Shown: positions 45,595-58,935, counted from the stretch's first letter. The stretch is 64,000 bases of DNA from Chelonoidis abingdonii (GCF_003597395.2 NC_133778.1:22449590-22513589), one strand, 5' to 3'. Numbers and translations: made by a program. The notes: a model not told the origin generated them from the sequence alone.

Positions 45595-48499
45595 TACCAA
45601 TCTACCTACCTATATTTTAAGAATTCCCCATTCTCCTTTAAGTAGAAGGCATTGCTCCCATTGTGAGGCCTAGGGTGCAGAATTTCCTTCCCAGTGCACA
45701 TCTGTCTCAGCCCATCCCATCCCATTCTGCAGTCCAGGAACATTTGGAAATTCTTGTTTGTGTTTGTGATATGGCTGTTGCTTTGTGACCCCTTCCGCCT
45801 TTTTCCCATTTTTGTTCTAGCAAATAGTACCCCTTCTATTTATTTATCTGGTTTTTAGTTTAGAGGGTGATTTGTGGGGGTTTTTTTAAAGCACAACGTT
45901 ATTGTAATGGTGTATATATTTATTATGAATCATGGCAAAATACACCATTTGCTGAAGGTGTTACACTTCATTAATAAATAAGTCTTACTGTCATTCTCAC
46001 ACGCTGAGAGCAAGACTAATTCATTTTATACTAATGTATTTCTATTTTGCTATAATTCTCCCTACAAAAATTAATAGCTGTGCATATTTCACTGAGCTGG
46101 GGATACACTTAGGGTAGAGCATTAACCCTCAGATGTTTGTAAATTAGTAAGTTTTAGGCTACAGTGTCTTCTTTCAGATCTCTTTTGACTGAGTTTTCAT
46201 TCAGAAAATGCACTTGCATATAGCAGCATCCACTATAGAATCATCCTGTAGTGTGCTAGTGAAATAAAGCTGTGATATTACATCAAGATACATTTCACAA
46301 TTATTGGTTAAAATTATTATATGGTTAAAAAAAGAAAAACAACTTAACACATTGAATCAGAGAGAACGGAGGTTAAATAACAACCAATTATTCAGAAATA
46401 CAGAAAATTTTAGATATCTGTCACCTTCTGAACACTGCTGCATGTACAAAACATCTTTGAAAGACATGATCCATAGCCCACAGCGACCATCTATTTGACC
46501 CTTTCTTTCCAGGGAGTGAATCCACAGCAGAGTTTCTCCAATGGAGAATCGGAAAGGGGATATACCTAGAAAAAAATTCTGGTGCGCAAAGTGAAGATCT
46601 CTAGGGAAGCACCAGGCAGAAAAGCAATGCATAGCCTCATCTTGGAAGCAGGATAGGTGGAGGGAGCAGTTATTAGCAGAGAAGGGTCTGGTTAAGCTTC
46701 AATATTGTCATCATTATATATTTATTTATTTAATGTTTGAAGTTTTTTTTTTAACTTGTTGGTTCAGTTGATTTAATTCTAAGATCTGCCTGCAAGTGGA
46801 TAATATAGACTTCCATCTGAAAAATACTCATAAATAGAACATATGGAACTGCTAAGAGCTTTTAAAGTACATATCCCAGCAATCCTGCTGCCAAAATCAG
46901 GGTATATATGGCTTTGTATGCATTTCTCTAGTTTAACTTATCCTGATAGCCATTCAGTACAATTGCATAGAAATGTACATGCATCAGAGACAAATATGTT
47001 GAGATTCTCAAAGCAGTTTACAGGACTGAGACACATTTTTTTAAATTTTAGTGGAAGAGATGTCTAAATCCCTTAGGCTGTTTTGGAAACCACCAAGGAC
47101 TCTTATTAAAGGTGGACACTTTCTATTTTTATTTTTGCAAAATGTTTATCCATTTCCATTCTCAGTCAAATGTATGTCAGAGGAGTTAAAAGGTGAGTTC
47201 CTGTCATCTTTGACATATGTTCCTTTGTCTAGTTCTCAGATGATAACGTGCAAAGTTTTGAGCATTCTGATTTGTATAATATTATTAAACACTGAAAAAG
47301 ATCCCAAAGCAAACTCCAATCACACACAGCAAAACCCATTACCGCTTTACTATACCAGGTTAGTTACAGCAGTACAACCTCTGTGTGTAGACAAGACTTT
47401 AGACTGAGATGATTACAGGATGACTACAGTTATAGGATGGTCAGAATGGTCGGTTACAGAAATGATTTGAGTCAAATACTCTTTTTAATCCTCCAAATAT
47501 GGATGGATTCAGATCTGGAAAAAAAGTAGAAGACCAATATAAAGGCAATTCCATGAACTACAGTAACACAATCCCCAATGCAGGCACATGTTTACAGGAG
47601 AATACTGTCCAGGTAGTGGATTAAATTGTCAAAAATACCAACAGCCACCTTTCCAAGGCCTCATACGGGACCAAGGAGGCAAAGTCATTCCTTGCAGCGC
47701 CAGAATTCTGGTTCCTTCCAGAGTCAACGAGTGCTTCTCAGGGGAACCTGGTTTCAAAAGAGATGGAAGTAGCCATTAGCACCTTGTATGTGCTATAGGA
47801 ACACACCTTGTAGGAAAAGGAATGAACTGAATAACTTAGATGGGTAGGAAAACACCCCCCCGTCCTCTCTTGTCCTTGCCAAATCTCATCCCCTGCCTCC
47901 TGAAGGAGGGCGTCAGCATACTCTTTGGATCAGAACTGGTGCATTATAATCATTTCCAATTGCCAGCGTCTATCTTTCCCTGTTCAATTATGCAACAAGT
48001 CAATGCCCAAACCTACTGTCATGAAATATGTACCTGCTCTTGGTGTCTTGCTTTCCTGTTTGCTTTCCATTTCCCACTGGCTAATTGCATATTGTCTATA
48101 ATGTTCAGTGCTATATAAATCAGCGTGAAACCTATCAAACGTGCCCTGTGCCCTACAACTCCACTGCACACACTTTGTGCATGTGGAATATTTTGTGACC
48201 CACGTATTGTTGTAAAATATTCAGTCAGTATACAGGCTTGAGCCGGTCACAATAAAGCAACCCACAGGCCTGTTGTTGAAATCAGATGTAGGCAAGTGAT
48301 GCAAGAATGCAGGATTCAGAGATGAATGTAGTAATGGGAAAACCTCCAAATGGTTCAGAGTTGAAGGTTCGTTTGACGTTGCTGCTTTGCCAAGCCTAAT
48401 CCCAATGATGCGAGGCTCTTGACTGTACACTGCTATGCTGGAGAATCCTATAAGAATAAAATGACCCATATCAATCTGAGGTACTTATACACTTCTTGT
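45595..48499. other. Repeat-poor spacer
   Basis: No recognisable gene or repeat in nearly 3 kb. Frames such as 47051-47407 and 46357-46632 have no known domain. Confidence 0.4.
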
Positions 48500-48700
48500 A
48501 ATATCTGAGCACCTCACCATCTTTAATGTATTTATCCTCACAGCATCACTGAGGGGGGCAGTGGTGCTATTCCCCATTGTACAGATGGGAAACTTGAGGC
48601 ACAGAGAGGCTAGGTGACTTGGCTATGGCTCACACAGGAAATTGGTGGTAGAGCAGGAACTTCAGCCCAGGTTTCCTTTGTTCCAGGCTAGCTCCTGAAC
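48500..48700 (-). repeat. MIR-type SINE, reversed
   Basis: ATTCCCCATTGTACAGATGGG, AACTTGAGGCACAGAGAGGC and TAGGTGACTTGGC form the reversed MIR CORE, followed by AGCCCAGGTTTCC. Well preserved. Confidence 0.88.
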
Positions 48701-48768
48701 TATTGCTTAACACATACAAAGGAAGAATGTTTCCAATGGAGTAAAAAATTACATGAACACAGTGTGCT

Positions 48769-48965
48769 CATAGACTCATAGACTTTAAGGTCAGAAGGGA
48801 CCATTATGATCATCTAGTCTGACCTCCTGCACAATTCAGGCCACAGAATCTCACCTACCCACGCCTGTAACAAACCTCTAACCTATGTCTGAGTTATTGA
48901 AGTCTTCAAATCATGGTTTAAAGACCTCAAGGTGCAGAGAATCCTCCAGCAAGTGACCCGTGGAC
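48769..48965 (-). mobile_element. CR1 LINE 3' UTR fragment, minus strand
   Basis: On the plus strand it starts TCATAGACTCATAGAC, then GGTCAGAAGGGACCATTATG and ATCATCTAGTCTGACC, the reverse complement of the CR1 3' terminus at 4472-4522. It is 5'-truncated near CCGTGGACC at about 48965 and carries no coding part. Confidence 0.92.
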
Positions 48966-51244
48966 CTTTGGTGTTTCTGCTTCCGTTCCCAGTCAAACCC
49001 AGAGATGCAGGGAAATGAGAAATAATGGGGAACTGAGTTTGCTAAACTTTCTGAACCACAAGGAAGTTCGACCAAGCTTTGGTTCAGTTATTGGACAATG
49101 GCTGGGTCTGTTCTGTTTGTTTTTCTCAGTTGAGGGTGGAGTGGGTTATTTTATACAAAATGGTTGGCTCATCCATTGTATGAAGGCTATATCAGAATGT
49201 ATTAGACAAGAAAGCCAGTCTGGGGGGCATGTGTGGGTGAGTTGAGGGAAAGGTGAGAAAGCTAGGGGTGTTGTTGGAATCCATAGCATAAGACTTTATT
49301 ACCTTTTCTATGAAACAGCCCCTCAGGCCAGGGGTAGCCATGGATTGGAGGCATTCTTAGTAGCACAACTGCAGCATAGCCATGCCGCCAGAAACTGGAT
49401 ACTGGGGGACAAGAGCTAGTGAAGAGCAATGTGGCCTTCCTCAGATCCAAGCAGTCCCTGAGAATCCACTAAGTTTGGGGCAAATCCCATGGCTTATTAG
49501 TGAGGTGGTGAACCCCATCTTCCCCGCTCCCAAGATGAAATGCAGGGAAGGGAATCACCATCATCTTTGGGGAGATGTTCTCTGCTAACACCCTCTCCCA
49601 TGGATTGAGCATGTGGTCCACCGTCCTTATGTAGGCAAAACTGCCGCTGAAGTCAGCTAGAGCTAGGATGGGATGGGCCCAGCGTTTGGAAATCTCCATG
49701 CAGTGGGAGAGAAAATAGCCCTACATTTTCATGTGAGTACTTCAGAAATTTCATGCAGGCTTCATCCTCTTAGCAATCCCTATGCTAGCAACTGCTTCCC
49801 GAAAAGAGAGTACCGTGTGGCTTTGATAAGTTACTCATTAATGCTGTTAACATGTAAAAATGTTAAACATTAAATAAGGCAAAATAAAATTATGAAATCA
49901 TAAGGGATGTTGATGCAGAATACAAATGAAGAATAGCATCTGAGGACTCTACTGGCTTTTCTAATCCATGCAGGATCCCTTTGTTGTTCCTTTCACCTTT
50001 TTATGGACTCGGTGGCCCCAGCATACAAAGTTCTACCCTAAAAACATCTGACTGCAGTGCACTCATTTCTGGGTAGAATCTCTGTGGAGGAATGAGGTTC
50101 AGACCTGGGACTGGGGGAATTCTATATGTTTTAGTTGTGAAAGGGAGCAGCATGTTCACTTTATGCATCACCGTGCTACAGCAGAAGCTTCTCTCATTTA
50201 GCTCCTGGGAAAGTGATCCCATTTAGCCCAGCAGTAGTTGTGTGCACACATCCAAGGGCATTATTGGGCCCAGTATTTACAAATAATAGTGGTGACCGTC
50301 CTATCACTCACTAAATCCTACTTGCCTTACTCAGATGAGTAATCTTGCTGCTTTCCTCACTCACAGAGAAGTAGCATATGGCCATACACGTTTATCTAAC
50401 AGTGCAGTGCTGGTCCCTCCATAGCCACACTGCTGCAAGTGCTAATGCGCATTAAAGAAATGAGCCAAGGGGCACGTATTGGATCTTCTCATGCCCAGAT
50501 AAGAATAAGCGGCTCTCTCTCTTTCTTTAACAAAACTGTTAGGGAAGGACAGTGAATGGTACTAGTGACTTTAAAGAAGTGCCACTTGAAGTAGATTTCT
50601 TCAAGAAAGCAAAATTAAGAAACCATAAGATCAGTCAGTCCTTTAGGCTCCAAAGGGAACTGACAGAAAGAAACATAAATGGAGAATGTGATTTGCCATG
50701 CAGTGGGCACATTAAATCTGATTGCTGGAAATAAAAACCCGGTGGAGAGATAAGACATGCATGCCTGATGTTGACGGAAAGCATGTTTGTGCCTAATACA
50801 TTGGAGAAATTATTCCAGAACAGTTCATCCATGTGAAAATATGACCCTTGTAATATTGCCACGGTCAAAAAGACCTAAAAAGATGTGCTGAGTAAGTGCT
50901 AGTCGTACAAGAAATAGCTGCCTGGGGGTTATGTTAAGTCACAAAAGAGAGTTTCCCCAAGATTTCAACAACTGTTAGCGCTCAGGTGTGGTGGGGGGGA
51001 AAGTTCATCCCAATTTTCTGTATTCTCTCCACATTCTCTGACCGGCCCACCAATGCTATGCAAAATTCCACAGGGGAACCCCAAACCTGCTGAACCATTT
51101 GGGGTTTCTTCACCAATCCTAAACTCACTCTAAGGATTCACTCCATTTCCCAGAGGTTTACAAAGTGTTGGATGGGCTGTGGGTCCTATTTTGGACCACC
51201 TTTTCATATGGTCTCTTTTTTCACAACAAGCTCCTTGTCTTTTG
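48966..51244. other. Spacer, no recognised feature
   Basis: Several overlapping frames on opposing strands (49262-49699, 50001-50222) have no known domains. No repeat boundary is recognised. Confidence 0.4.
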
Positions 51245-51252
51245 CTGTAGGC

Positions 51253-51585
51253 CAGGGGTCGGCAACCTCTGGCACTTGGCCCACCAGAGTAAGCACCCTG
51301 GTGGGCCAGGCCAGTTTGTTTAGCTGCTGCGTCCGCAGGTTCGGCCAATCGCGGCTCTCACTGGCTGCGGTTTGCCGTCCCAGGCCAGTGGGGGCTGCGG
51401 GACGCAGCGCAGGCCAAGGGATATGCTGGCTGCCCTTCCTGCAGCCCCCATTGGCCTGGAGCAGTGAACCGTGGCCATTGGGAGTCACAATGAGCCGAAC
51501 CTGTGGACGCAGCAGGTAAACAAACTGGCCTGGCTACCAGGGTGCTTACCCTAGTGAGCCTTGTGCCAGAGGTTGCCAACCCCTG
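51253..51585. mobile_element. GC-rich hAT MITE (CAGGGGTCGGCAACC)
   Basis: Perfect family ends CAGGGGTCGGCAACC and GGTTGCCAACCCCTG match at 14 of 15 positions and are flanked by CTGTAGGC (51245-51252) and CTCTAGGC (51586-51593), 7 of 8. The whole element is close to palindromic: CACCCTGGTGGGCCAGGCC on the left mirrors GGCCTGGCTACCAGGGTG on the right. The 73-115-codon frames here are compositional. Confidence 0.94.
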
Positions 51586-51593
51586 CTCTAGGC

Positions 51594-53540
51594 TGAAAGC
51601 AGAAAAGGGGAGATCTATTGGACTGCAACCCTGTCTTCAGGGGCTAATCTCTTTGCAGGAATGAGGGGAAGGACCAGTTCTCCCCATCGTCAATCTTGTG
51701 GCAAAACAAGTCCATTCCAAGGAAAATATCTCCAGGGAGTGAACAGCATGGAGCTTTCTGGGGTATATCAGGCTCCAGAAGAAGGCAAGTAGCTATAGCA
51801 ACGGCAGTTGTTCTCCATACAGCCTTTTGAAGTGGGGAAGAGAGGATGGGTAGTCAGGCAGGCAGCCCACTCCCTGAATCATTTCTGGTGGGCTTATCTT
51901 TCTGGGCCTCCTCAAAGACTTGAGGTAAAAGGAGCAAGCAAGCCAGCTAATCCCATGGCCATCCAAAGAGCGGGACATAGAGAAAGCAATAGCCAGCTGC
52001 TCCCCCAAATAAATTAGAAATGAAGTAGGAGTTAGACCACTGCCATCTCCCCACCAAGCAAACAACAGGAGGTAAGAGGAGAGGTTTCTAATTTGTAGGG
52101 AGGAAGGAAGTGCTGAGGGAATGGCAGGTAAGTTTCAGGTTTTGAGCCTGTCTAGGAGCTCCATGGATATCCATATCTAGCTTCCCCCAACACCAGTGGC
52201 AACTGCACGCAATTACAGTGGGGCAATATCCCCAAAGTGTGACACAAACCTGTAGAGCAGCTGAGGAAAATGACTGAGCTGGGGTGTGTATGTGTGTGGA
52301 AACGATTAACCGACAAAAAGTTAATTAAAACTCTTCTGATATGAAGTGGAATTGAATACTTTAAAAAAATGCAGTGTGACACCGTGCAGCACTGCAGCTG
52401 AATTAATCATGAATGAGGATAGTAATTTTTAATTTTTGTGTGCATGAGAAAAACAACTCGACAGATTTGACAATTAGAGCAGGGTAACAGCATTGCATGG
52501 CACAATGAGAAGTAGTTTTTCCCAGTGGCTTTTGTGAGGGAGCTAAGCAGATGTGCTCAAATATTTACAAGTGCACAATATTCCAATGCTGACCCTGCTG
52601 AACCGCAAAAGTCTGCTTCAGTCTAGAGACCCAGCTACTGTGGTGACACAGGATATTTATCACACTGTAACACCGCAGCATTACCACAAGTTTCCATTGT
52701 TCCCAGTGAATTGTGCTGCGTAGTTACCACTGAGCATATTGAAAATGTTGTGCAAATTAACAAATTGTCCTGCAAATCCCCAGACAAACTGTTCTTTGGC
52801 TCAGCACTATTAAAGATTCTGTGGGCCTGGGTACCAATAAATAATAATACCTGCCTATCTCAGATAACCCAACTACAGATTGTAGGACACATCTGGATAA
52901 TATAAGGAATGGCCTAGACCTTTGCTCAAGAGTCACACCAAGTCTTTTGAGGGTCAAGGTAGGTTTGCATGACTCCCTCCCTCTCTCTGACTTATTTTTC
53001 ATTTTGGGGGCATTTCTAGCTCTCTTACAGTGGATCTTTTGGCTGCAGCTTCCCGATTTACCAAGCATGTTAACCCAACAGGTTCAACTGGGTTAAGCAT
53101 CTCTAAGCACTTTACCTCTGGGAGCCTGTGCCAGCATCTGATTCAAGTGACAAAAAATCCAAACCAAACCAAACCAAAAACCCCACACCCTACTCCTGCA
53201 AAACACAGTAGCATTTATTTGCCAACAGGAACACAGAATATAGGAATATGGGTTAAAACAATAGAGTGTCTTATACGTACATTTCCTTACCTGAGCTTAA
53301 CCTCTCCATCCATAGCTCAGATAGGGCCAGCTTATTCCCATATCTGGGTTGGGAGAGCCAGCCTGCTTCTTGCAGTTGTCTCCCTCTCTATGGGTCTCCT
53401 TTCATCCCCGACAGTGCTCACTGATGCTCCCTGGGCAGCCCTCACCCATTCACCCTCCACCCCCTTCTAGGCCAGCAAAGTATTCCCTTTGATTTTAGGC
53501 TTAGCACTGGGAAGAATACACCATTCTAGCCTGGATGGAG
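51594..53540. other. Unassigned spacer
   Basis: A short CCAAACCAAACCAAACC tract lies near 53160. The frame at 53030-53470 has no recognised domain. No other repeat was named. Confidence 0.4.
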
Positions 53541-53726
53541 GGTATTCCCCAATCAGTACCTTCCTCATTGTTTCCTCAAGGACCTGTGGCATTCTTTATG
53601 GTAGCACATTATCTTTGCCATTGTTTAATTTCCTGTTGATTTCTCTCTCACAGCCTCCTTTGATTTAACTCTGTGCCTTCAGGTATGATAATATCACACA
53701 GGTAGACTGAGGTGCATACGATTTAT
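53541..53726 (+). repeat. Direct repeat, copy A
   Basis: Begins GGTATTCCCCAATCAG and continues through ATTGTTTCCTCA, TCTTTGCCATTG, CAGCCTCCTTTGATTTAA and CTTCAGGTA to GTGCATACG. A diverged copy in the same orientation lies at 54946-55125. The family is not known to me. Confidence 0.75.
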
Positions 53727-54367
53727 ATATAGAGAGATATATAACTCCCTCATTTGCCACACCAACTGACAGAAGACAAGGAGGGAAATGGGTAAACAGA
53801 AGGAGGGGAACTCAGCTGTACTGTGGGAAGCAAAGGAGGATTCAGGTAAGCCAGCTAGCAACATCAGTTATGGATGCTGTGGATGGATACCTTAGGGCAA
53901 TGCCTGGATAGCCAGACTGGTAAAACTGAAATGTTCTATGTCTCGTTGAAATATTGACAGTTGCAGCAGTAGCTTTACACTGTTCATCTGACTGCATAAT
54001 TGCTTTCACAAATTAAACAAGAACAATGGTAAACAAAAGTAAAACATCACATAAGCTGAAATGTGGTTCAGGCCTAGAGTGAAGAAGAGTTCGGTGTTCT
54101 GTTCCAACTCCCCATTGATTTCAGCAGGAATGTGACTCTCTGCTCACAGGCCGGGGATGGTTTTGCAGGCCAGGACTGAGATGCATTGTCTTGCTGTGGA
54201 AGGATCCCTGGCTTAAACCTTTGTGATCAGTCCCTTGATTTCAAAACCACTCCATTCACACACTCATGGTACAGAAGATGGTTTGTTTCAGGTACCCTCC
54301 TTTCTTCTCCATTTTCACACTTTGAAGCATGGAATGACTTGCATGGCACTTGAGCTCATGGGTCTTT

Positions 54368-54426
<59 letters not shown>

Positions 54427-54945
54427 GAATTACCAAATTTACTAGGCTAACCAGCAATTAGGGCTGCTTACCAAGTTAGCTGAGGAAATATCAAAGAGCC
54501 AGATCATACTCCTGGAGAACAGTGTGTGTGTGGTGGACTTTTCCACATGCAGATTTTTCCTCCTTCGCTCACAAGGGTTCTGTGTCTGGTGTGGGGGGCA
54601 CATAAGGAGAGCCCGCAGAGCCAGAGATCAGCAACCAGTGGTGCCATGGCCAAGTCTCCTTTCACCAAGCCAGGGGCCTGTGACAGTAGCCAGGAGTGAA
54701 TGACATAGGAGCCACTACACCAGCTATATATGCCCTGGTGTTTTCCTCATGCCAGGGAACCTCAGGCAGCTTTACAGCTTCTTTGTACTAGGCAGTGATG
54801 GGGCCTAGGATTTGGGCTGTGGGTGTTTGTAATTCTCTCATGTTCTCTCTCTCTCTGGGACAGAATCTGTTAAAGACACAATAGCCTGATCTTAAGCGTA
54901 GCCTTGAGAAGACTAAATATTCAAGTATCAGTGGAGCTAGACAGG
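53727..54945. repeat. Interval between direct repeats, with TTTC microsatellite
   Basis: A TTTC/CTTT microsatellite of about 15 units occupies 54366-54426 and opens an FFLS-repeating frame that is not a gene. The remainder is unassigned. Confidence 0.6.
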
Positions 54946-55125
54946 GCATATTCCCCAATCAGCAGTATCCTAATTGTTTCCTCAGGGATTCTTGATATTG
55001 CTTGTGATAGCATCTGATCTTTGCCATTGCTTCATTTACTGTTGGTTTTTCCTTTTACAGCCTCCTTTGATTTAATTCTCTGCATTCAGGTAGGAAAATA
55101 CTACACAGGTGCATATGCTATTTTT
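54946..55125 (+). repeat. Direct repeat, copy B
   Basis: Same order of blocks as copy A (CATATTCCCCAATCAG, AATTGTTTCCTCA, GATCTTTGCCATTG, CAGCCTCCTTTGATTTAA, ATTCAGGTA, GTGCATATGC) with scattered substitutions and an 8-9 bp gap before GTGCATA. It starts 1405 bp downstream of copy A. Confidence 0.75.
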
Positions 55126-56930
55126 AAAAAATAACTACACATAACTTGGTGAATGGTGCAACCAACCTAGATTCTCAGTTGGTGTAAATTGACCTTGCTC
55201 TGTTGAAGTCCATGGAGTTATGCTCATTTACACCAACTGGCCCCACCTGTAGAGATGGACTTCGTTCTCAGGCAAGGGAGAGATAGATGTTGTTGTGTTT
55301 TTTCTAAATAGCTTATAAAATTATGATAAGATCAGTTAGGCCATTTAAAATGGATAATCTTAAAGTGATATTAAGGATGGAAATGGGCCTATCTTGTATG
55401 CTTTAATGGCTCCCTCACAGGCTGTTCAATGTTATCAAAAGGTGATTTTAGAAGTTTGTAATAAACATGCTCCTTTGGGAAAGATTAGGATCTTGGTGGG
55501 AGTCACCATCCTTCTGCTACCTCCTATTTACTGTGCTCTAAGAGAACTAATTACATTGGCTGTATTATAACTCTAGAATATCATCTTTACTTTCTGATCT
55601 CTTGGTCAATGAAGAGATTTGCCATGTTTGTTCAAAAGTCAAAGGCTGTTTATTTTGTTCAAATATTAACCTACAAGAAATTAGTCAAATAAGACCTGAA
55701 CTCTACAGACACTTAAGCACATGCTTAACCTTGCCTTCCAGAGTAGTTCAATTGACTTCAAAGTAAGGTAACGCACATACATGAGTCTTTACAGGTTCAG
55801 GACCTAAGATTTCTATTTATTATCTTATCTATAAATTAATTAATTTAAAAATTCTTCTTCTGCCAAGCTGTGCATTGGCCTTTTCTGAGGAATTCCATAA
55901 CTTCTTTGTCACTCCCAGCCTTCTCCCGAGCTCCTCCCTAAGTGTCCCTTCCTGCCTGTTGTTGCATCGTCTCTGAGGTTTGTTGGCAAGCTCTGTCAGG
56001 TGTGTAAATAATAATTCAAGCCATTGGGCAGCGATAGTTTTTCTCTTTTGCTAAACATTGGGAAGATGGTATTTTTTTCAATTCTGTGCTCAACTCTAGA
56101 ATACTATCATGAGATTTGCACAACAATAGGATTGTAATAAATATGGAACAACTGGTGAAATCATTTATCTTAGTGTGTTGCACCTATTCAGGGTTCTCAC
56201 CAACCAATGATAATAAAATGTATTGTTGTAATAATAATAATAATTATTATTATTAAATATTTTCTTTTTAAGGTCTACATCAGTAAGTTCCTGGCTGAGT
56301 AGGGCTTGATCTCATAGCTGATGGGAATTTCAGGCACACATTGCACAAGGAGTGCAGAATGGAAATACTGAACCACAATAGGAGTTAGGCATCTAAATAC
56401 CTTGGAGGATCTGGGCCTAAGGTCCAACCAGTGATATCTGTGCAAACCCAGAAACTTCCATGGTGTGATTTGCTGCCCCTGCATCATTCTTCATAACGGT
56501 AGGATGGTTTATGCCAATGGTTCGCAGTTAGTACTTAGGATATTGGAACATTATTTTACTTCTCGATTTGTTTTACTGCATGATGCTAGAACTAATAATA
56601 CGATGGTTACTTTCAGTTAGACATCTAACTCCCATTGACTTCCAATTGACACCACAAATTCAGATTATTACTGAAATGGTATTGTTAAAAAACTGGTTCA
56701 TTGGAAGGGTCAGAGTAAGCTGACTGTTCCTTCTGGTCTCTGTTTTGTCTTTATTTCTTATTTACTAAACTTGAAGATCTGAACTTTCCCATTTCCAGGG
56801 AATTCAGATCCTGGGTTTTGTCCGAGTCCATGTCTGTCAGCAAGGTTCATAAACATATACAGAACATCAACTGTGGGAATACTCCTGTTGACATCAGTGG
56901 GGCTATTCACATGCTTTAAGTTACATGCAT
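55126..56930. repeat. Spacer with several short palindromic repeats
   Basis: A palindrome TTGGTGTAAATTGACC / CATTTACACCAACTGG lies at 55180-55240. A CCCATTGAC-family copy lies at 55694-55806 (CTGAACTCTACAGACACTTA / TACAGGTTCAGGACC). TAA and TTA trinucleotide runs meet head to head at 56229-56256. GGAGTTAGGCATCTAAATACC with GGATCTGGGCC lies at 56378-56420. Confidence 0.5.
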
Positions 56931-56939
56931 TCTTATATA

Positions 56940-57100
56940 ATCTCTGGATAAGGGCCCCAGTACTGCAAATGTTTAAATAGGTGCTTAACTTGGAGCACAT
57001 AAACAGCCCCATTGACTTCAATGGGATTATCTGTGTTATTAATGACTTCAAAGGGATTATCTGTGCACATGTGCACAACTGTTTGCAGGATCAGGACCTT
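56940..57100. repeat. CCCATTGAC-family MITE with internal duplication
   Basis: It has an exact CCCATTGACTTCAATGGG core (57008-57025), left end CCCCAGTACTGCAAATG and right end TGTTTGCAGGATCAGGACC. The segment TGACTTCAATGGGATTATCTG recurs 30 bp later with one change, an internal tandem duplication. An older relative lies just upstream (56876-56935). Confidence 0.65.
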
Positions 57101-58700
57101 ATAGCATAGTAGTCTAAGAATCCACTGGAAAATTCCACTAGACCATAGACCACTTATACATTGGAATCTTGCATATGCACTGTGTTTCCCTGTTTTACTG
57201 CAAGTAGACTTTTTTCGGCTACAAAAAACGTGTGGATTTGGAATATTTTTATTGATAACATAAAACAGGGATGATAAAACTTCCTAATAAAAGAGTGCAT
57301 AAATAAACAGATATAACGCATCTAATAGCCAAAGTGCTAAGTGAATGTTATATGCTGAAGTTACAAATAATGACCCTGATCCATGTGAGCGGGCCCTATT
57401 GAAATCAATAAAACTCATTGCAGGGTTTAGGGCCTACAATAAGAAATGTGGTCTCTAAATCTGGTAAACACATGCCATGCAAAAACAAAAGTCTGAACCC
57501 ATCACCCTTAATCAAGTGCCACTCCCATTGAAGTCAATGAAACCTGTCATCTTCGCTAAGCTCCTAGATGCCTCCTATTTAATTCAACATATTTTGTTTG
57601 CATCGCGACAGTCTGCCTCTCTTGACAGTTTTGCAGAATACCTGTCACATTCTGTGTTTCGTCACCTCTTACATACCAGTGAATTCACACCTCTAGAAAT
57701 TATCAGGTTATCATTAAACAAAGATATTCTTTCTACAAAACTAGGCAAAAGAATAGATTTTTTAAAAATAGATATATAAAGTAATCATGATCCATAAATT
57801 GTAAAGGCCACTCCTGTTCTTATTAAGCTTTCATTGAAACCTTGAACCTGAACGCCTACTGAATGGTACCGACTGTAGTAATTAATTTATACTTTGTTCT
57901 GAAAGCATATTAGCAAATGAGCATTGACTATAATAGGCATTTATTGCTCCAGCAATGAGGTTAAACAGCTGGTGCTTTTAACTGCATGGTACAAAACATA
58001 TAAAACTATTTGCTTGTGATATTAATCCAACATGACCTGATATAATGTGACACTAAGAGCTCTTCCCAAAGAGGGGAAATACTTGCCCTTTGCAGCACCT
58101 CTTGCTGACTTTCTTCTATAAATTAATAACTATACAGCTGAATTCTCTTACCCAGATGTTATCTATCACCAAACTGGCATCTACATTCTTGTACCTGCTG
58201 AGGTGAATTCTAATTCACAAACGCAGTCTACCACAAACGAGCAGTTAAAGGTATGTTTTCCCTGTTTTCAGTGAGTGCCGGTTGACTTTCAGGAATCTGA
58301 ATGAAAAAGGTGAGTGCAATCAAATCAACTATTCATCAAACTAGGCTGTCTCAGTACTTAAGGCACATAGATCACACTGGCTTTCAAGGAAATTATATTT
58401 TTATCTATATATTTATATATATAGATATATATAGATATATATATATGAAGTCCATTTCAAGACTTAATTTCCATAGTGGAAATATGCCCTTCATGAAGAT
58501 GGTCTATTAAATATTATAAGGATATTTTTAAATTGATATAACAACCTTGGCAAAAATTTTCAAAAGCCATTTGGGGAGCCCAACTTAAGTGGGTCTGATT
58601 TTCAGACAGTGCTGAGCATTGGAATATCCCACTTCATGGCATCTCAAATTGGGCACTCAAAAACCACAAGTTACTTTTGAAAATCTTGGCCTTTAAAGGG
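57101..58700. other. Unassigned AT-rich spacer
   Basis: Contains CCCATTGAAGTCAATG near 57525-57541 and a TA-rich tract at 58392-58446. The 100-codon plus frame at 57477-57779 begins in the palindrome and shows no domain. Confidence 0.4.
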
Positions 58701-58706
58701 CTCTTT

Positions 58707-58935
58707 TGACAAACAGTGGGCAGCCTGCTGGAGCATACATCTGCACCGCACTAGTCAGCCACACACTGACTATCCATGTGGACCCTGCTTCCTTCTCCCG
58801 TTTTAAAGCAGGGCGTTTTTAGTGCGTGGAAGCAAGGACCACGCAGATGGTTAGTGAGCAGCAGGCTAGTGTGCTGCAGAGTTGCACCCTCAGCTGACTG
58901 TACAGTAACTGTTCATCTGGACAAGTCCTCACTTT
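58707..58935. repeat. Palindromic MITE (CTGGACAAGTCC-type end)
   Basis: TTGACAAACAGTGGGCAGCC on the left and ACAGTAACTGTTCATCTGGA on the right, with mirrored GCAGGGTCC and GGACCACGC-like blocks inside, fit the turtle MITEs whose ends read TGGACAAGCCC or similar. No duplication is defined. Confidence 0.45.

Noticed and set aside
51172..51579. Overlapping frames of 73-115 codons on both strands
   Set aside because: They are created by the GC-rich, near-palindromic MITE at 51253-51585.
53030..53470. 146-codon plus-strand frame
   Set aside because: No recognised domain. Its middle is a CCAAAC-type simple tract, and no exon boundaries are evident.
54223..54450. Frame with repeated FFLS
   Set aside because: Direct translation of the TTTC microsatellite.
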